DNA of 64,000 bases from the NCBI RefSeq assembly GCF_014212175.1, contig NZ_JACJVR010000015.1, forward strand, positions 33,679-97,678. The letters are read 5' to 3'. A model generated the notes under the pieces. The model was not told the DNA's origin, did no database searches, and was given only the letters and a program-made list of their open reading frames with translations. The stretch is from Cohnella xylanilytica. Lineage in GTDB: Bacteria > Bacillota > Bacilli > Paenibacillales > Paenibacillaceae. The translations under genes were made by a program, and so were the position numbers. Within the stretch, counting starts at the first letter, position 1; each line of letters starts with the position of its first letter. Below, piece by piece: positions 34,790 through 43,879 of the stretch.

Positions 34790-35002
34790 ATGATGTATTT
34801 CACGAAAGGGAGGCGTCGTCAATATGAGCGCCTGATGCAAGAAAAGCCGGGTTTTAACCGCTTTGAAGTTTTGGAGGATGAGACCGAGCAGCCGCGCACG
34901 CGAAACGAGAAATCTCGTGAAGCCGGTCAATCAAAGCGAAGCCGGGGAACGAAGAATGACCGCAACTTTCCAGGAAATGAGGACGGACAATGGAAGAAAT
35001 AA
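34790..35002 (+). CDS. Small charged ICE protein
   Basis: The 70-residue protein is strongly charged (MMYFTKGRRRQYERLMQEKPGFNRFEVLEDETEQ...), ending in Asn/Gly/Lys-rich sequence. GGGGAGG lies before ATGATG. It overlaps the next gene by 13 bases and is likely the first gene of the pilus operon. Function unknown. Confidence 0.65.
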   Translation: MMYFTKGRRRQYERLMQEKPGFNRFEVLEDETEQPRTRNEKSREAGQSKRSRGTKNDRNFPGNEDGQWKK

Positions 35003-35598
35003 AGCGAATGGTGGACAACTATGAAGTCGTTCAGGCCATCTCCATCGGGAAGGTGGAAGTGCTGCTTGGCATAGACGAAACCAATGCCGAACGTCCGTAC
35101 ATGGTTTGTACCTGCACCCGAAACAATTCGTTGGGTGTCGAGCAATTTTACGCGTTTGCAGCCGGCGCGGATTATCTTGAGGCCGTGCATGACTTTGTTT
35201 CCCGCGTGCAATGGGAGCTGGAGGATCTCAAAGAAGAAAGGGCCAGTGTCAAGGTGCCCCTATCTCCCCTTACCCAAGTCCAATGCCAGCCGATTCGCGA
35301 AGACGTGTGCATTGACCACCAGGTTGTTGTCATCCGGCCGGAACGGTTGCGACCTGAATACCGCACCGCTGTTAACCAGCTTGTGCTGGCGCGAAGCGGT
35401 TTTGGCACCTCTGCCAATTCCCGAGGTCGCGCCGTCTACGTGTTAAATCTATATACCGGTGAAGAGGCTCGCTGGAAACGAGAGGATTTTATGGGTCTGA
35501 TAAAACCGGAGCATATGCCTGCATGGGCGCAAGAAAAATTGGAGCAGCATCAGATTGGAACTCAGCAAAAACCGAAGCAACGTGACGAAGCCCGGTAA
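34990..35598 (+). CDS. Conserved ICE protein of unknown function
   Basis: The 202-residue soluble protein has no signal or membrane segment. It contains several Cys residues (VCTCTRN, QCQPIREDVCID) and a C-terminal part (YVLNLYTGEEARWKREDFMGLIKPEHMPAWAQEKLEQ) which I recall from conserved proteins of Tn1549-type ICEs. The start is an ATG overlapping the previous gene; GAGGA lies upstream. The role is unknown, probably in DNA processing or regulation of the element. Confidence 0.7.
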   Translation: MEEIKRMVDNYEVVQAISIGKVEVLLGIDETNAERPYMVCTCTRNNSLGVEQFYAFAAGADYLEAVHDFVSRVQWELEDLKEERASVKVPLSPLTQVQCQPIREDVCIDHQVVVIRPERLRPEYRTAVNQLVLARSGFGTSANSRGRAVYVLNLYTGEEARWKREDFMGLIKPEHMPAWAQEKLEQHQIGTQQKPKQRDEAR

Positions 35599-35645
35599 AG
35601 TCAATCGACAGCACTTCAATTTTGGTTTGAAAGGAGACGTGAGCG

Positions 35646-36767
35646 ATGTCGTGGACGTATCGGCACCGCAAGGCGCTTATCATCGCGGCGATTGCCGTAA
35701 GCGTTTGTTTACTGTCTGCTGCGGCCATTTATTCTCTGATCAAGCAATCAGAGCAAGAGCAGAAACAACAGCAAATGAAGGAACATTATGAAAGGCAAAT
35801 CGAAGAATTGAAAACGATAGAGGAACAATCGCGCAGAAGCGTTTGGACTGTGGCGCACGCTGTTCCGGCCGGCGGCATCGTGAAGGCGGAAGACCTCAAG
35901 TCTGTTCCGCTGCCTGCGAATCTGGTGCCTCAAGGAATGATTACTGATCAGAACGCGGTCATTGGCAAAAGCGCCAAAATCGAATTAGAGCCAGGCACGC
36001 CGTTGATGCCTTCCATGTTGTACGAGGGCGCGCCAATCCCGAAGGATTTGCGGGTGCAGGAGTTTCAAGTCATTCAGCTTCCCTCCAATCTGCAAAAGGG
36101 ACAGTACATCGACGTGCGAATCAACTTCCCGACTGGCGAGGATTTTGTCTTGCTGGCGAAGAAGAAGGCGCGGGAGTTGTCCGGCAATGTCATCTGGCTG
36201 GAAATGAACGAACTGGATCTATTACGGACTTCAAGCGCGATCATCGATGCCTACTTGCAAGGCGCGCGGCTGTATGCCCTGCCCTACATCGAGCCGGGCT
36301 TGCAGGAATCGGCAGTAGTCAATTATCCCGCCAATCCGAAGGTGCTCGACTTGATGGATCATGATCCGAACCTGCTAGAAAAAGCGACAACCGAGCTTGC
36401 CCGCCAACTGCGAACGACACTGGATGACAATCTGAAGGCGATGAGCGAGTCGGACAAACTGCGCGTAACGAGCGGAAGCGTAACGGTGCAGCAGCAATTG
36501 CAAAACGAACGGATTGTCACGCAGCAAGGCAATGCCATGCATGAGGCGACCCCATCAACGCCACCGGCAGGCGCAACGGCTACGGTCGATCACGAACCGC
36601 CAGCTGCGCAGCCGCTGCCCACCTCTTCCGTTCCGACAACGATGAGTGAGAATCGACCGGAAACGCCAGAGGAGCCTACATCAACTGTTTCAACAGATCC
36701 GGCGCCAGCTTCGTCGCCTGGAGAGTCTGCAAAAGTGGATAAATTGGAGCAAATTTTTAATCAGTAA
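35646..36767 (+). CDS. SAF-domain pilus protein, CpaB/RcpC-like
   Basis: The 373-residue protein starts with a membrane helix (ALIIAAIAVSVCLLSAAAIYSLI), then a coiled coil (residues about 34-62), then the SAF domain (WTVAHAVPAGGIVKAEDLKSVPLPANLVPQGM ... IGKSAKIELEPGTPLMPSML). CpaB/RcpC proteins are periplasmic or extracytoplasmic assembly factors of Tad pili. The C-terminal third is Thr/Pro/Ala-rich and disordered. GGAGACG before the ATG. It is followed by TadZ-like and CpaF genes, which supports the assignment. Confidence 0.8.
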   Translation: MSWTYRHRKALIIAAIAVSVCLLSAAAIYSLIKQSEQEQKQQQMKEHYERQIEELKTIEEQSRRSVWTVAHAVPAGGIVKAEDLKSVPLPANLVPQGMITDQNAVIGKSAKIELEPGTPLMPSMLYEGAPIPKDLRVQEFQVIQLPSNLQKGQYIDVRINFPTGEDFVLLAKKKARELSGNVIWLEMNELDLLRTSSAIIDAYLQGARLYALPYIEPGLQESAVVNYPANPKVLDLMDHDPNLLEKATTELARQLRTTLDDNLKAMSESDKLRVTSGSVTVQQQLQNERIVTQQGNAMHEATPSTPPAGATATVDHEPPAAQPLPTSSVPTTMSENRPETPEEPTSTVSTDPAPASSPGESAKVDKLEQIFNQ

Positions 36768-36778
36768 AGGAGGCCGTC

Positions 36779-37495
36779 ATGAAAAAAGTCGTGTTTTTCG
36801 GCGCGCCGGACAAAAGCCACCTGCTCCTTGTGCTGGGCAAGCTGCTCACGGCGATGGAGCGAAAGGTGCTGATCGTGGATTCCACCCTTGCCCAGTCCAT
36901 GCAAGGCTATTTGCCGCAAGCGGAATTCGGCTGTTCGTTGCGGGAGTTTGAAGGCATCGATGTGGCGACCGGACTCATCACGCCAGCGCAATTGGAACGT
37001 TCCCTGCTTCAAGCCGGTGGCGAAACAGCATACGATGTCATGCTGCTCGACACCGATCACACCGAATTTGTGAAAGGACGAGAGTTGCAGGGCTACGACA
37101 AGCGGGTGTGGTGCAGCAATTGGAGCCGGCTCGTCATGCATAAAAACGCGGAGCTGATGCAGCGGCTGTGCCTTCACGAAGCGGAGAGCCAGCCGCTTTC
37201 GTTTTACAGACTGATAGCTCCTACCCTGCCAACCGCCATGCCCGAGACCTATTTCGATTCGCTGCTGCCGCAGCAGGCTGTACACTGGGAGGACACCGTG
37301 TTCCGCTTTCCGCTGGACGAACGGGATATGTCGGTCGAACTGGACAACCAGCATCATGGGCGCATCGACATCAGGCGGCTATCCGGGACGTATCGCCGGA
37401 ACGTGTTGGACATGCTGCAACAGTTGTTTGATTGCGATGCCAAAACGGCCCGGCGGGCATGGGCGCGCTCCCGAAAGCGTTCGCGTGTCCGGTAA
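36779..37495 (+). CDS. TadZ/CpaE-like protein without a P-loop
   Basis: The 238-residue protein looks like a ParA/MinD-fold protein: an N-terminal strand (KKVVFFGAPDKSHLLLVLGKLLTAM), then VLIVDSTLAQSMQGYL and AYDVMLLDTDHTEFV where Walker B would be. The phosphate loop is missing (GAPDKSHLL in place of GxGKT). Such degenerate relatives (TadZ) localise Tad machines at the pole. It is 11 bases after the SAF gene. I infer the role from order and fold only. Confidence 0.6.
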   Translation: MKKVVFFGAPDKSHLLLVLGKLLTAMERKVLIVDSTLAQSMQGYLPQAEFGCSLREFEGIDVATGLITPAQLERSLLQAGGETAYDVMLLDTDHTEFVKGRELQGYDKRVWCSNWSRLVMHKNAELMQRLCLHEAESQPLSFYRLIAPTLPTAMPETYFDSLLPQQAVHWEDTVFRFPLDERDMSVELDNQHHGRIDIRRLSGTYRRNVLDMLQQLFDCDAKTARRAWARSRKRSRVR

Positions 37496-37519
37496 TTTTA
37501 TGCGAAAGGAGATGAAACA

Positions 37520-38365
37520 ATGGGCTTTACCGTGGTGTTTTGGAGCCCGGTTTCGGGACAGGCCGGTACGACGAGCAACCTGATTGCCGCCGCGGCGCTG
37601 CTCGGATTGGAATACTCCTCGCGCCTTCTGTTGCTTGGGCATTTGCAAAGCGAATACGCGGCCATCGAACGCAGCTTTTACCCGAGACGGTCCTGGATGA
37701 GCAAAGCGGACACCCCGTCTAACGCTGGCATCGACGCGCTGCTCAGGCTTTTGCAAAACCGCAAGCTGGAACCGAACAGGCTGCGGGATTACACGCTGCC
37801 GCTGCTCGCCGACCGACTCGACATCCTTCCGGGATCGAACAAGCCGGATGCATCGTTTGTTTCCGCCGCACAGGAATGGCTTGCGCCCCTTTTGGAACTG
37901 ACAAGGCGCGCTTACGATCTGGTATTGCTGGACGGCGGAAGCGGCAAGCTGTCGGCGTGGACAAAGGCGCTGCTGCGTCAGGCGAATTTGCTGGTCGTCT
38001 GTCTGCCGCAAAACATGCTCAAACTGGAGCAAGCTTTTTCGCTGGTGGAGGCGCAGCTTCAGTCCAACCGGAAGCATTTGCTTGTATTCGGACAATATGA
38101 CCCCGGGTCGGCGTTGACCGTCAAAAACATGAAGCGCCATTTTCATCGGCGGGAGCCCGCGTACCCGATTGTCCATAATACGGGCTGGCTGGATGCGACC
38201 CAACAAGGAGAAGCTATCCGTTTTTTATTTCGCAACCGACAGGTGCCGCGCGGTCATGAAAACTCACTGTTTATGCAGCAAGTGCGGACATTGGCACAAG
38301 CGATCGTCCAGCGCGCCGGATTAAGCAAGCCTCTTTTCGGCGGGAAGGAGGACGATGACCGATGA
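37520..38365 (+). CDS. TadZ/CpaE-like MinD-fold ATPase
   Basis: The 281-residue protein has a variant P-loop SPVSGQAGTTSNLIAAAALL (residues 9-28), where the usual GKTT is GTTS, followed by YDLVLLDGGSGKLS at the Walker B place. This is how TadZ/CpaE pilus-localising ATPases look. It ends in an ATGA overlap with the CpaF gene. AAAGGAG stands before the ATG. Probably a partner of the CpaF motor and the neighbouring P-loop-less protein. Confidence 0.7.
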   Translation: MGFTVVFWSPVSGQAGTTSNLIAAAALLGLEYSSRLLLLGHLQSEYAAIERSFYPRRSWMSKADTPSNAGIDALLRLLQNRKLEPNRLRDYTLPLLADRLDILPGSNKPDASFVSAAQEWLAPLLELTRRAYDLVLLDGGSGKLSAWTKALLRQANLLVVCLPQNMLKLEQAFSLVEAQLQSNRKHLLVFGQYDPGSALTVKNMKRHFHRREPAYPIVHNTGWLDATQQGEAIRFLFRNRQVPRGHENSLFMQQVRTLAQAIVQRAGLSKPLFGGKEDDDR

Positions 38366-40233
38366 TGTTCGCGCTGAACGCTTTGCTTCTGGCGGGCATA
38401 CTGATCGCGATCGGAGTCCTGCTTTATTTGCGCATGAGCCGCCGCTTGCCGGAGCAGCCGGACGAAAAACCGGTCTATACGCTGGAAGCGATGACCGCGT
38501 TTGTGAAAGAGGCGCTGCACGAGATGACAAGCAGCAACCTGATCGACTTCGGCTTGTCGGAAGAAGAATACCGCCGCCGCAAAAACAAGCGCGCAGAACT
38601 GAAGAAAGCGCTGCGGGGCTGCACGTCCGGAGATTTGCGGGACAAGGCGTATGTGAAGCAGGTCATCGCCGATTTGCTCGAGCAGCGCTACCATCTGGAC
38701 GACAATAACCTGAATCGCCTCCTGCCGTTTGACGACCCGCAGGCGCTCACATCGCAAGATCAGTTTGACATCCTGCTCTATCTGTTTAAGAAACAACATC
38801 GTTTGAGAGCGCTGGACGAACTGATCCGCCAATACGAACTGGACCGCCCCAAACGGAGCATGGAAGGCGAGGAGACCGAGTCGTACCGGATTACCGCCGA
38901 CGAAATCCGCGATATTTACAAGCAGGAAGCGCGCAAGCTGTCTGCCGGGGACAAAACCCAGATCGTTGTGCAGCGGATCTACCAGCAGTACAAAGGGTTT
39001 AGTGTCATCGACGAAATCCGCGACATGAAAATTGACGGCGTATCGGGCGGCGTCTCCGGCATCCCGCCCTCGATGTGGGAAGGCGAATGGAGCTTGGAGG
39101 AAGAAGCGCAACTGCGCGAGGTGCCAAGGTCGCATGACAGCGTGTGGCTGTTTTATAAAGGGAAATCCATTCATTTGAGCTTCCTGTCCTTCGGCTCGGA
39201 GCAAGAACTGAGGCGCGTGTGCCAGAACGTGTACAAACATAATTTTCCCGGCCAATTGTCCGAGGCGAACGGTTTTAAGGTGAACGAAATGGCCGACGGC
39301 TCCCGCGTCGTCGTGCTGCGCCCCCGGTTCAGCGAATCGTGGGCTTTTTTTGTGCGCAAATTCGATGTGCAAAACGCCACGCTCGAACAATTGATTCAGG
39401 ACGACCATGCGGAGCTTCCGATCGGACTGATCAGATATCTCGTCATGGGAGAACGCATCACGGCCATCACCGGCGCGCAGGGCAGCGGCAAAACGACGCT
39501 CTTGATGGCGATGGTGCGCTACATTCCGGCCATCTTGCCGATCCGGGTGCAGGAAATGAGCTTTGAGCTGCAGCTTCGGAAAATATACCGGGAACGCAAC
39601 ATTTTAAGCTTGCGGGAAACGGAAACGATCTCCGGGCAGGACGGTCTGGACATCCAGAAAAAAACGGACGGCTCGGTCAATATTTTGGGAGAAGTGGCGA
39701 CCGACCCGGTTGCCGCCTGGATGGTGCAGATGGCGCAGGTCGCTTCGCTGTTCACCTTGTTTACGCATCACGCCAAAACGTTCCGCGATCTCGTCTATTC
39801 GCTGCGCAACTCGCTGCTGAAGACAGGGGTGTTTACGAACGAAAAAGTGGCCGAGCAGCAGGTCGTCAGCGTCATCAACTTCGACATTCACCTCAGGCGG
39901 GACGCGGACGGACATCGCTACATCGAACGAATTACCGAATGCGTCCCGGTGGAGCAGGAAGCGAGCTACCCGGAGACGTTCCGCCACAAAACGACGACCG
40001 AGGAGAAAATGACGGCGTTCATGGAGACGATGCTGGAATATTTCCGCCGCTCGACGGACCGACCGCTTTACGTCGCGCGGAACGTCATCGAATACCGCGA
40101 CGGACGCTATGTCGCCGTTCATCCGTTGTCCGAGCGAAGCCGCAAGGAAATCGCCGCATGCCTCGCCGGGCCGGACCAGGCGGCGTTCGAAGCGTTTTTG
40201 GCGGTTCACTGGGGGGATGGCGATGAGACTTGA
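38362..40233 (+). CDS. cpaF: CpaF/TadA-type secretion ATPase
   Basis: This is the motor of the pilus, a type II/IV secretion-superfamily ATPase of 623 residues. It has one N-terminal membrane helix (NALLLAGILIAIGVLLYL), unusual for CpaF, then a helical domain and the RecA-like core with Walker A GAQGSGKTTLL at about 371. The Asp box region and NILGEVATDP at the Walker B position follow. GGAAGGAGG precedes ATGATG. It overlaps the TadZ-like gene by four bases and the TadB/C gene by 11 bases, a tight operon. Confidence 0.9.
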   Translation: MMFALNALLLAGILIAIGVLLYLRMSRRLPEQPDEKPVYTLEAMTAFVKEALHEMTSSNLIDFGLSEEEYRRRKNKRAELKKALRGCTSGDLRDKAYVKQVIADLLEQRYHLDDNNLNRLLPFDDPQALTSQDQFDILLYLFKKQHRLRALDELIRQYELDRPKRSMEGEETESYRITADEIRDIYKQEARKLSAGDKTQIVVQRIYQQYKGFSVIDEIRDMKIDGVSGGVSGIPPSMWEGEWSLEEEAQLREVPRSHDSVWLFYKGKSIHLSFLSFGSEQELRRVCQNVYKHNFPGQLSEANGFKVNEMADGSRVVVLRPRFSESWAFFVRKFDVQNATLEQLIQDDHAELPIGLIRYLVMGERITAITGAQGSGKTTLLMAMVRYIPAILPIRVQEMSFELQLRKIYRERNILSLRETETISGQDGLDIQKKTDGSVNILGEVATDPVAAWMVQMAQVASLFTLFTHHAKTFRDLVYSLRNSLLKTGVFTNEKVAEQQVVSVINFDIHLRRDADGHRYIERITECVPVEQEASYPETFRHKTTTEEKMTAFMETMLEYFRRSTDRPLYVARNVIEYRDGRYVAVHPLSERSRKEIAACLAGPDQAAFEAFLAVHWGDGDET

Positions 40234-42292
40234 ATGGCTGTCCCTGTTGCTGGGCGCAGCGACGGTGCTGTTCCTCGCGATGGCGGCCGCATTTCAAAGG
40301 GTATCCCGTCACGGTTCGGATGTGGAGGCCATTCGGCGGTATGAAGCGCTGCGCAAGCCCGGAAAAGCCCGCAAGAAGCAAGCGCTGTATAGTGTCATGC
40401 AGCATTTGTACCGTCTATGTGAGCGCGTGCCGATTCTGCGTGCTTATTTGATTCAAATTCGCAAACGAATGACCATCCTCCAGCTTGGCGACGAATGGAA
40501 GCTGCGGCTGGAGACGATGAAGACGGCTCTAATTATTTGGGGCATGTTGATTGCAGCGGCTGTTCCGCTGGCGCTGGGCGTGCGCGACCCGGCCACGCTC
40601 GGCATGATTGGCATCGGCTTCTGGGTTGGCCACGGAATCTTTTCGGACAATCTGGTGCATCGGCTGGAGACGCGACTGCTTCGGCAACTCCGGCATTTTT
40701 TTTCGGATGTGCGTCATCATTATCATCGTCATGGCATGGTGGAAGAAGCCATTTATGAAGCGGCGGACGGCGCGCCGTATGAGATGGCGTTGCACGGACA
40801 CGAAATATACGAAGTTCTGACGGCTAGCGACGCCGAGCAGCGGCTGGCGCAGTACATCGAAAGTGCGCCGAATCGGTATTTGCAGGGCTTGGCCGGGCTG
40901 TCGCATCTGGTGAAGGAATACGGCGACAAACGTACCGCAACCGGTTCCGTGTACTTGAAGGCGATCGGCAAGCTCGCGACCGAACTGAATCTGGAACTGC
41001 TGCGCCGCGAGCGCCTCAGTTTCCTGTTGCAAGGACTGACCGCCATCGCGCTGTTGCCGCTGCTGTTTACCCGGCCGATCGAAGCTTGGGCCAGCCATTA
41101 CTTTCCGGCCATGGACGCCTTTTATGCGAGCACGACCGGCTGGATCGTGAAAATCGGCCTGATGGCGGTCGTATGGCTGTCCTACGTCCTGCTGCGGAAC
41201 ATTCAGGAGCTGGATGCGAGTCCAAAACCAACCGGCCGAAAAAGATGGGAGAAACGGGTTTACGAATGGCCGTGGATGCGCTGGCTTGTGCATCGTTTCG
41301 GTCCCGCCCCCGGTTCCCGTGAAGCTGACCGCATGGTCAAGCTGCTGAAAGACACCGCGTCGCCGCTTCGGCTGGAATGGCTCTATGTGCAGCGCATCGT
41401 GGCGGGGGGCATGGCTTTTCTGGCAGTGCTCGGGATGTTTATTACGCTTCATGCCGCAAGCCGGCATCAGATCCTGTATGCGCCGGTAAAGCCGGGCATC
41501 CTGTTCGGCCAACTTTCGCCGGAGGAGGAAGCCAAGGCGCGCGAGGCGGCGGCGCTCGATCGCCGCATCATCGATCGCGTAAAGGAGGTGAAGCACCGCA
41601 CCGAAGAAACGGTGATGGCCCTGCTCCGCAGCGAAACGCCGACGGCGAATCAGGACGATAAGCTTCGCGCCGCGGCTCGGCGCATTATGGTCAAGCTCAC
41701 GAAGCTGGACAATCAGTATATGAAGTGGTGGGAAGCGCTCCTCGCCGCTCTCGCGGGATGGGGCGGCTACGCCATGCCGGTCGGCGTTCGGTTGTTCCAG
41801 CGGCGCATGCGGCAGATGGAGATGAAGCATGAAGTGGATCAACTGCATGCCGTCATCGCCATGCTGGCAGATATGGACCGGATGTCGGTCGAGCATCTGC
41901 TCATCTGGATGGAACAGTTTGCCCGCGTGTTCAAGGAACCGCTGCAAACCTGCTTGCTCCATTTCGAACAGGGCGCGGATCAGGCGCTGGCGCAGCTGAA
42001 AGAGGATGCGCCGTTTGTGCCGTTCGTCCGCACGGTCGAAAAGCTGGAACTGGCGGCGCAAAGTTTGCCGATCCGGGAAGCGTTCGACGACCTGAAGTCG
42101 GAACAGGCTTACGCGCAGGAGCAGCGCAAACAGGAGTACGAGCAATTGATCGAGCAAAAGGCAGGCTGGGGAAAATGGATCGGGTTTGCGCCGATGATGG
42201 CTCTCATTTTCGGCTATCTGGTCATTCCGCTCGTCGTCGTCAGCTTGCACCAGATGTCCGTATACTACGAACAGCTTCAGCGCATTCAGTAA
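40223..42292 (+). CDS. TadB/TadC-like double membrane platform protein
   Basis: The 689-residue protein looks like a fusion of TadB and TadC, the inner-membrane platform of Tad pili. There are several membrane helices (LSLLLGAATVLFLAMAAAF; MKTALIIWGMLIAAAVPLALGV; SFLLQGLTAIALLPLLF; IVKIGLMAVVWLSYVLL; IVAGGMAFLAVLGMFITL; WIGFAPMMALIFGYLVIPLVVVSL) and two long cytoplasmic helical regions. ATG 40223 is taken because GGGGGG is six bases upstream; an in-frame ATG lies two codons earlier. No T2SSF motif was aligned, so the assignment rests on length, topology and neighbours. Confidence 0.75.
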   Translation: MRLEWLSLLLGAATVLFLAMAAAFQRVSRHGSDVEAIRRYEALRKPGKARKKQALYSVMQHLYRLCERVPILRAYLIQIRKRMTILQLGDEWKLRLETMKTALIIWGMLIAAAVPLALGVRDPATLGMIGIGFWVGHGIFSDNLVHRLETRLLRQLRHFFSDVRHHYHRHGMVEEAIYEAADGAPYEMALHGHEIYEVLTASDAEQRLAQYIESAPNRYLQGLAGLSHLVKEYGDKRTATGSVYLKAIGKLATELNLELLRRERLSFLLQGLTAIALLPLLFTRPIEAWASHYFPAMDAFYASTTGWIVKIGLMAVVWLSYVLLRNIQELDASPKPTGRKRWEKRVYEWPWMRWLVHRFGPAPGSREADRMVKLLKDTASPLRLEWLYVQRIVAGGMAFLAVLGMFITLHAASRHQILYAPVKPGILFGQLSPEEEAKAREAAALDRRIIDRVKEVKHRTEETVMALLRSETPTANQDDKLRAAARRIMVKLTKLDNQYMKWWEALLAALAGWGGYAMPVGVRLFQRRMRQMEMKHEVDQLHAVIAMLADMDRMSVEHLLIWMEQFARVFKEPLQTCLLHFEQGADQALAQLKEDAPFVPFVRTVEKLELAAQSLPIREAFDDLKSEQAYAQEQRKQEYEQLIEQKAGWGKWIGFAPMMALIFGYLVIPLVVVSLHQMSVYYEQLQRIQ

Positions 42293-42306
42293 GCGGACAT
42301 GTTGCG

Positions 42307-42337
42307 GCGCTTTCCTAATGGGAAGCGTCTTTTTTAT
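42307..42337 (+). terminator. Terminator before the first pilin-like gene
   Basis: CGCTTTCC TAAT GGGAAGCG is followed by TCTTTTTTATTTC. It sits inside the operon between the platform gene and the pilin-like gene and may leave the pilin on a separate, stronger transcript. Confidence 0.85.
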
Positions 42338-42368
42338 TTCGAATATCATTTGAAGGAGAGATCGGTTC

Positions 42369-42848
42369 ATGTCGAACGCGCAAAAAGCACTCGTAATGGC
42401 GGCAGGCATTTTTCTGGCCATCGCGCTCATTACCCTCGCCGTCGTATTGTTTATTTCCGCGCAAGACTCCACCAAGGCGGCGCAAAGCAATTTCAGCAAT
42501 ATCCAGACGGAGCTGTCGCAAACGGCGTTTACGGTGTACGACAACACGACGTTATCGGGCAGCCAGGTGGTCAACGCGCTGCGCAAGTTCAGCGATCAAG
42601 ATCAGTTTGGCATCCAGATTGTCACCGGGAAAAATCCGGCAGGTCAGTGGTACGGCAAAGTCATTAACACGGGTGTTCCGATCGACAGCGTGACCTACGG
42701 CTCGGTGATGGGCGAAGCGCCGGGGAAAATGAGCGATACGGTGGATGAATCGGATATCAACTACGTGAATCCGAGCGGGAAATTTCGGGCGCAACTGGTG
42801 CATGACAGAAGCAACGTCATTCGCGGCATCGTGTTCCGGCAGCAGTAA
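42369..42848 (+). CDS. Pilin-like protein (likely major pilin)
   Basis: The 159-residue protein starts with a short basic leader and a long hydrophobic helix (ALVMAAGIFLAIALITLAVVLFI, residues about 7-30), the hallmark of type IV/Tad pilin N-termini. A soluble domain rich in Ser, Asn, Thr and Gly follows. It is framed by two strong terminators at 42307 and 42868, a layout often seen for highly expressed pilins. No Cys and no class III prepilin cleavage site could be fixed. GGAGAG before the ATG. Confidence 0.7.
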   Translation: MSNAQKALVMAAGIFLAIALITLAVVLFISAQDSTKAAQSNFSNIQTELSQTAFTVYDNTTLSGSQVVNALRKFSDQDQFGIQIVTGKNPAGQWYGKVINTGVPIDSVTYGSVMGEAPGKMSDTVDESDINYVNPSGKFRAQLVHDRSNVIRGIVFRQQ

Positions 42849-42867
42849 GCGTCCGTACTGACATCAC

Positions 42868-42917
42868 AACGCTGACGGGGCGTCCTTTCGGGTATAGACG
42901 GACGCCCCGGCGTTTTC
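42868..42917 (+). terminator. Hairpin after the first pilin-like gene
   Basis: AACGC ... GGGGCGTCC and GGACGCCCC ... GGCGTT form a very stable stem followed by TTTTC. It would release a short pilin mRNA or protect its 3' end. Confidence 0.85.
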
Positions 42918-42930
42918 AAGGAGGAAGCCG

Positions 42931-43320
42931 ATGGAATATGCCCCCAGAACGATGCTGGAAATGAGTGTGGCCTGTCTTCTCTTTCTGATGGCCGTAACGA
43001 GCGGACTCATGCTATTTCAAACCGGGGCCGCGCTGAACGCCACCGCCTATGTGTCGGGAAAGTCGCTGGATCGCAACGTGCAGATGGCGTTTTCGCCGAT
43101 TGCCGGCGACGGCACCGTATCCGGCGCAGAGGTTACTCAGTCCATTGCCCGGCTGGAGACGGGAGACGCGGAAATTGTGGTGGACGGCGTTCGATACGCG
43201 CCGCCGCTCGATCGGGACTTGTTCGTCCCCGCCGGGATTCAGCTGAATGCCCGGTATACGGCAGTCGCCCAGCGAGATGCGTCCGGACAACTGGTGCGTC
43301 TCATTTTCGCTTTACGCTAA
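42931..43320 (+). CDS. Pilin-like protein 2
   Basis: The 129-residue protein has an N-terminal hydrophobic helix (EMSVACLLFLMAVTSGLMLFQ, residues about 10-30) and a small beta-rich soluble domain. It resembles minor pilins or pseudopilins of the same operon. AAGGAGGA stands before the ATG. Function inferred from position and topology. Confidence 0.65.
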   Translation: MEYAPRTMLEMSVACLLFLMAVTSGLMLFQTGAALNATAYVSGKSLDRNVQMAFSPIAGDGTVSGAEVTQSIARLETGDAEIVVDGVRYAPPLDRDLFVPAGIQLNARYTAVAQRDASGQLVRLIFALR

Positions 43321-43330
43321 GGAGAATGCC

Positions 43331-43879
43331 ATGAACAGTTTCTCGAAAGTTTTCGCGGTGCTCATTGCCGTTCTTTTGCTCTACCTCTACCCCATTTCCG
43401 CAGCCTTCGACCAGCAGGACGATATTTCGGAACTGGTCGTATTGAAGGCGACGACAACATTTGTGGATGCAGTGCGGGACAAGGGCTTTGTGTCGCCGAG
43501 CATGTATACGGACTTTATGGAGGCGATTGCGGCAACGGGCAACACCTTCGATGTGCAAATGGAACACGGAAGCAAAAAGTACGTGCCGGTTTACGACGAC
43601 CCGACAAGGCCGGATACGTTTCGGGGCAGCTACGAAGTGCACTACGACATGTTTTACAACGCGCAGATCCTGCCCGTTCTCTTTCCGAACAGCGCGGCCG
43701 CAAAAGACGATCCGGCGCGACGCTACAAGCTGCGGGTCGGCGATACGTTTGCGGTCACGGTTAAAAATACGAACCGGACTCCCGGCACGATCCTGTTCGA
43801 TTTTCTGAACCAGGCCATCAGTCCGAACGAAAAAATCTTCATTCCTTACGGCGGGGTGGTGCGCAATGAGGCTGATTGA
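43331..43879 (+). CDS. Pilin-like/secreted protein 3
   Basis: The 182-residue protein has an N-terminal hydrophobic segment (FAVLIAVLLLYLYPISAAF) that could be a signal peptide or a pilin helix, then a soluble domain with charged and aromatic residues (VQMEHGSKKYVPVYDDPTRPDTFRG). ATG 43331 is chosen for its AAGGAGA site; a longer frame overlaps gene 2. It overlaps the next gene by 14 bases. Confidence 0.65.
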   Translation: MNSFSKVFAVLIAVLLLYLYPISAAFDQQDDISELVVLKATTTFVDAVRDKGFVSPSMYTDFMEAIAATGNTFDVQMEHGSKKYVPVYDDPTRPDTFRGSYEVHYDMFYNAQILPVLFPNSAAAKDDPARRYKLRVGDTFAVTVKNTNRTPGTILFDFLNQAISPNEKIFIPYGGVVRNEAD

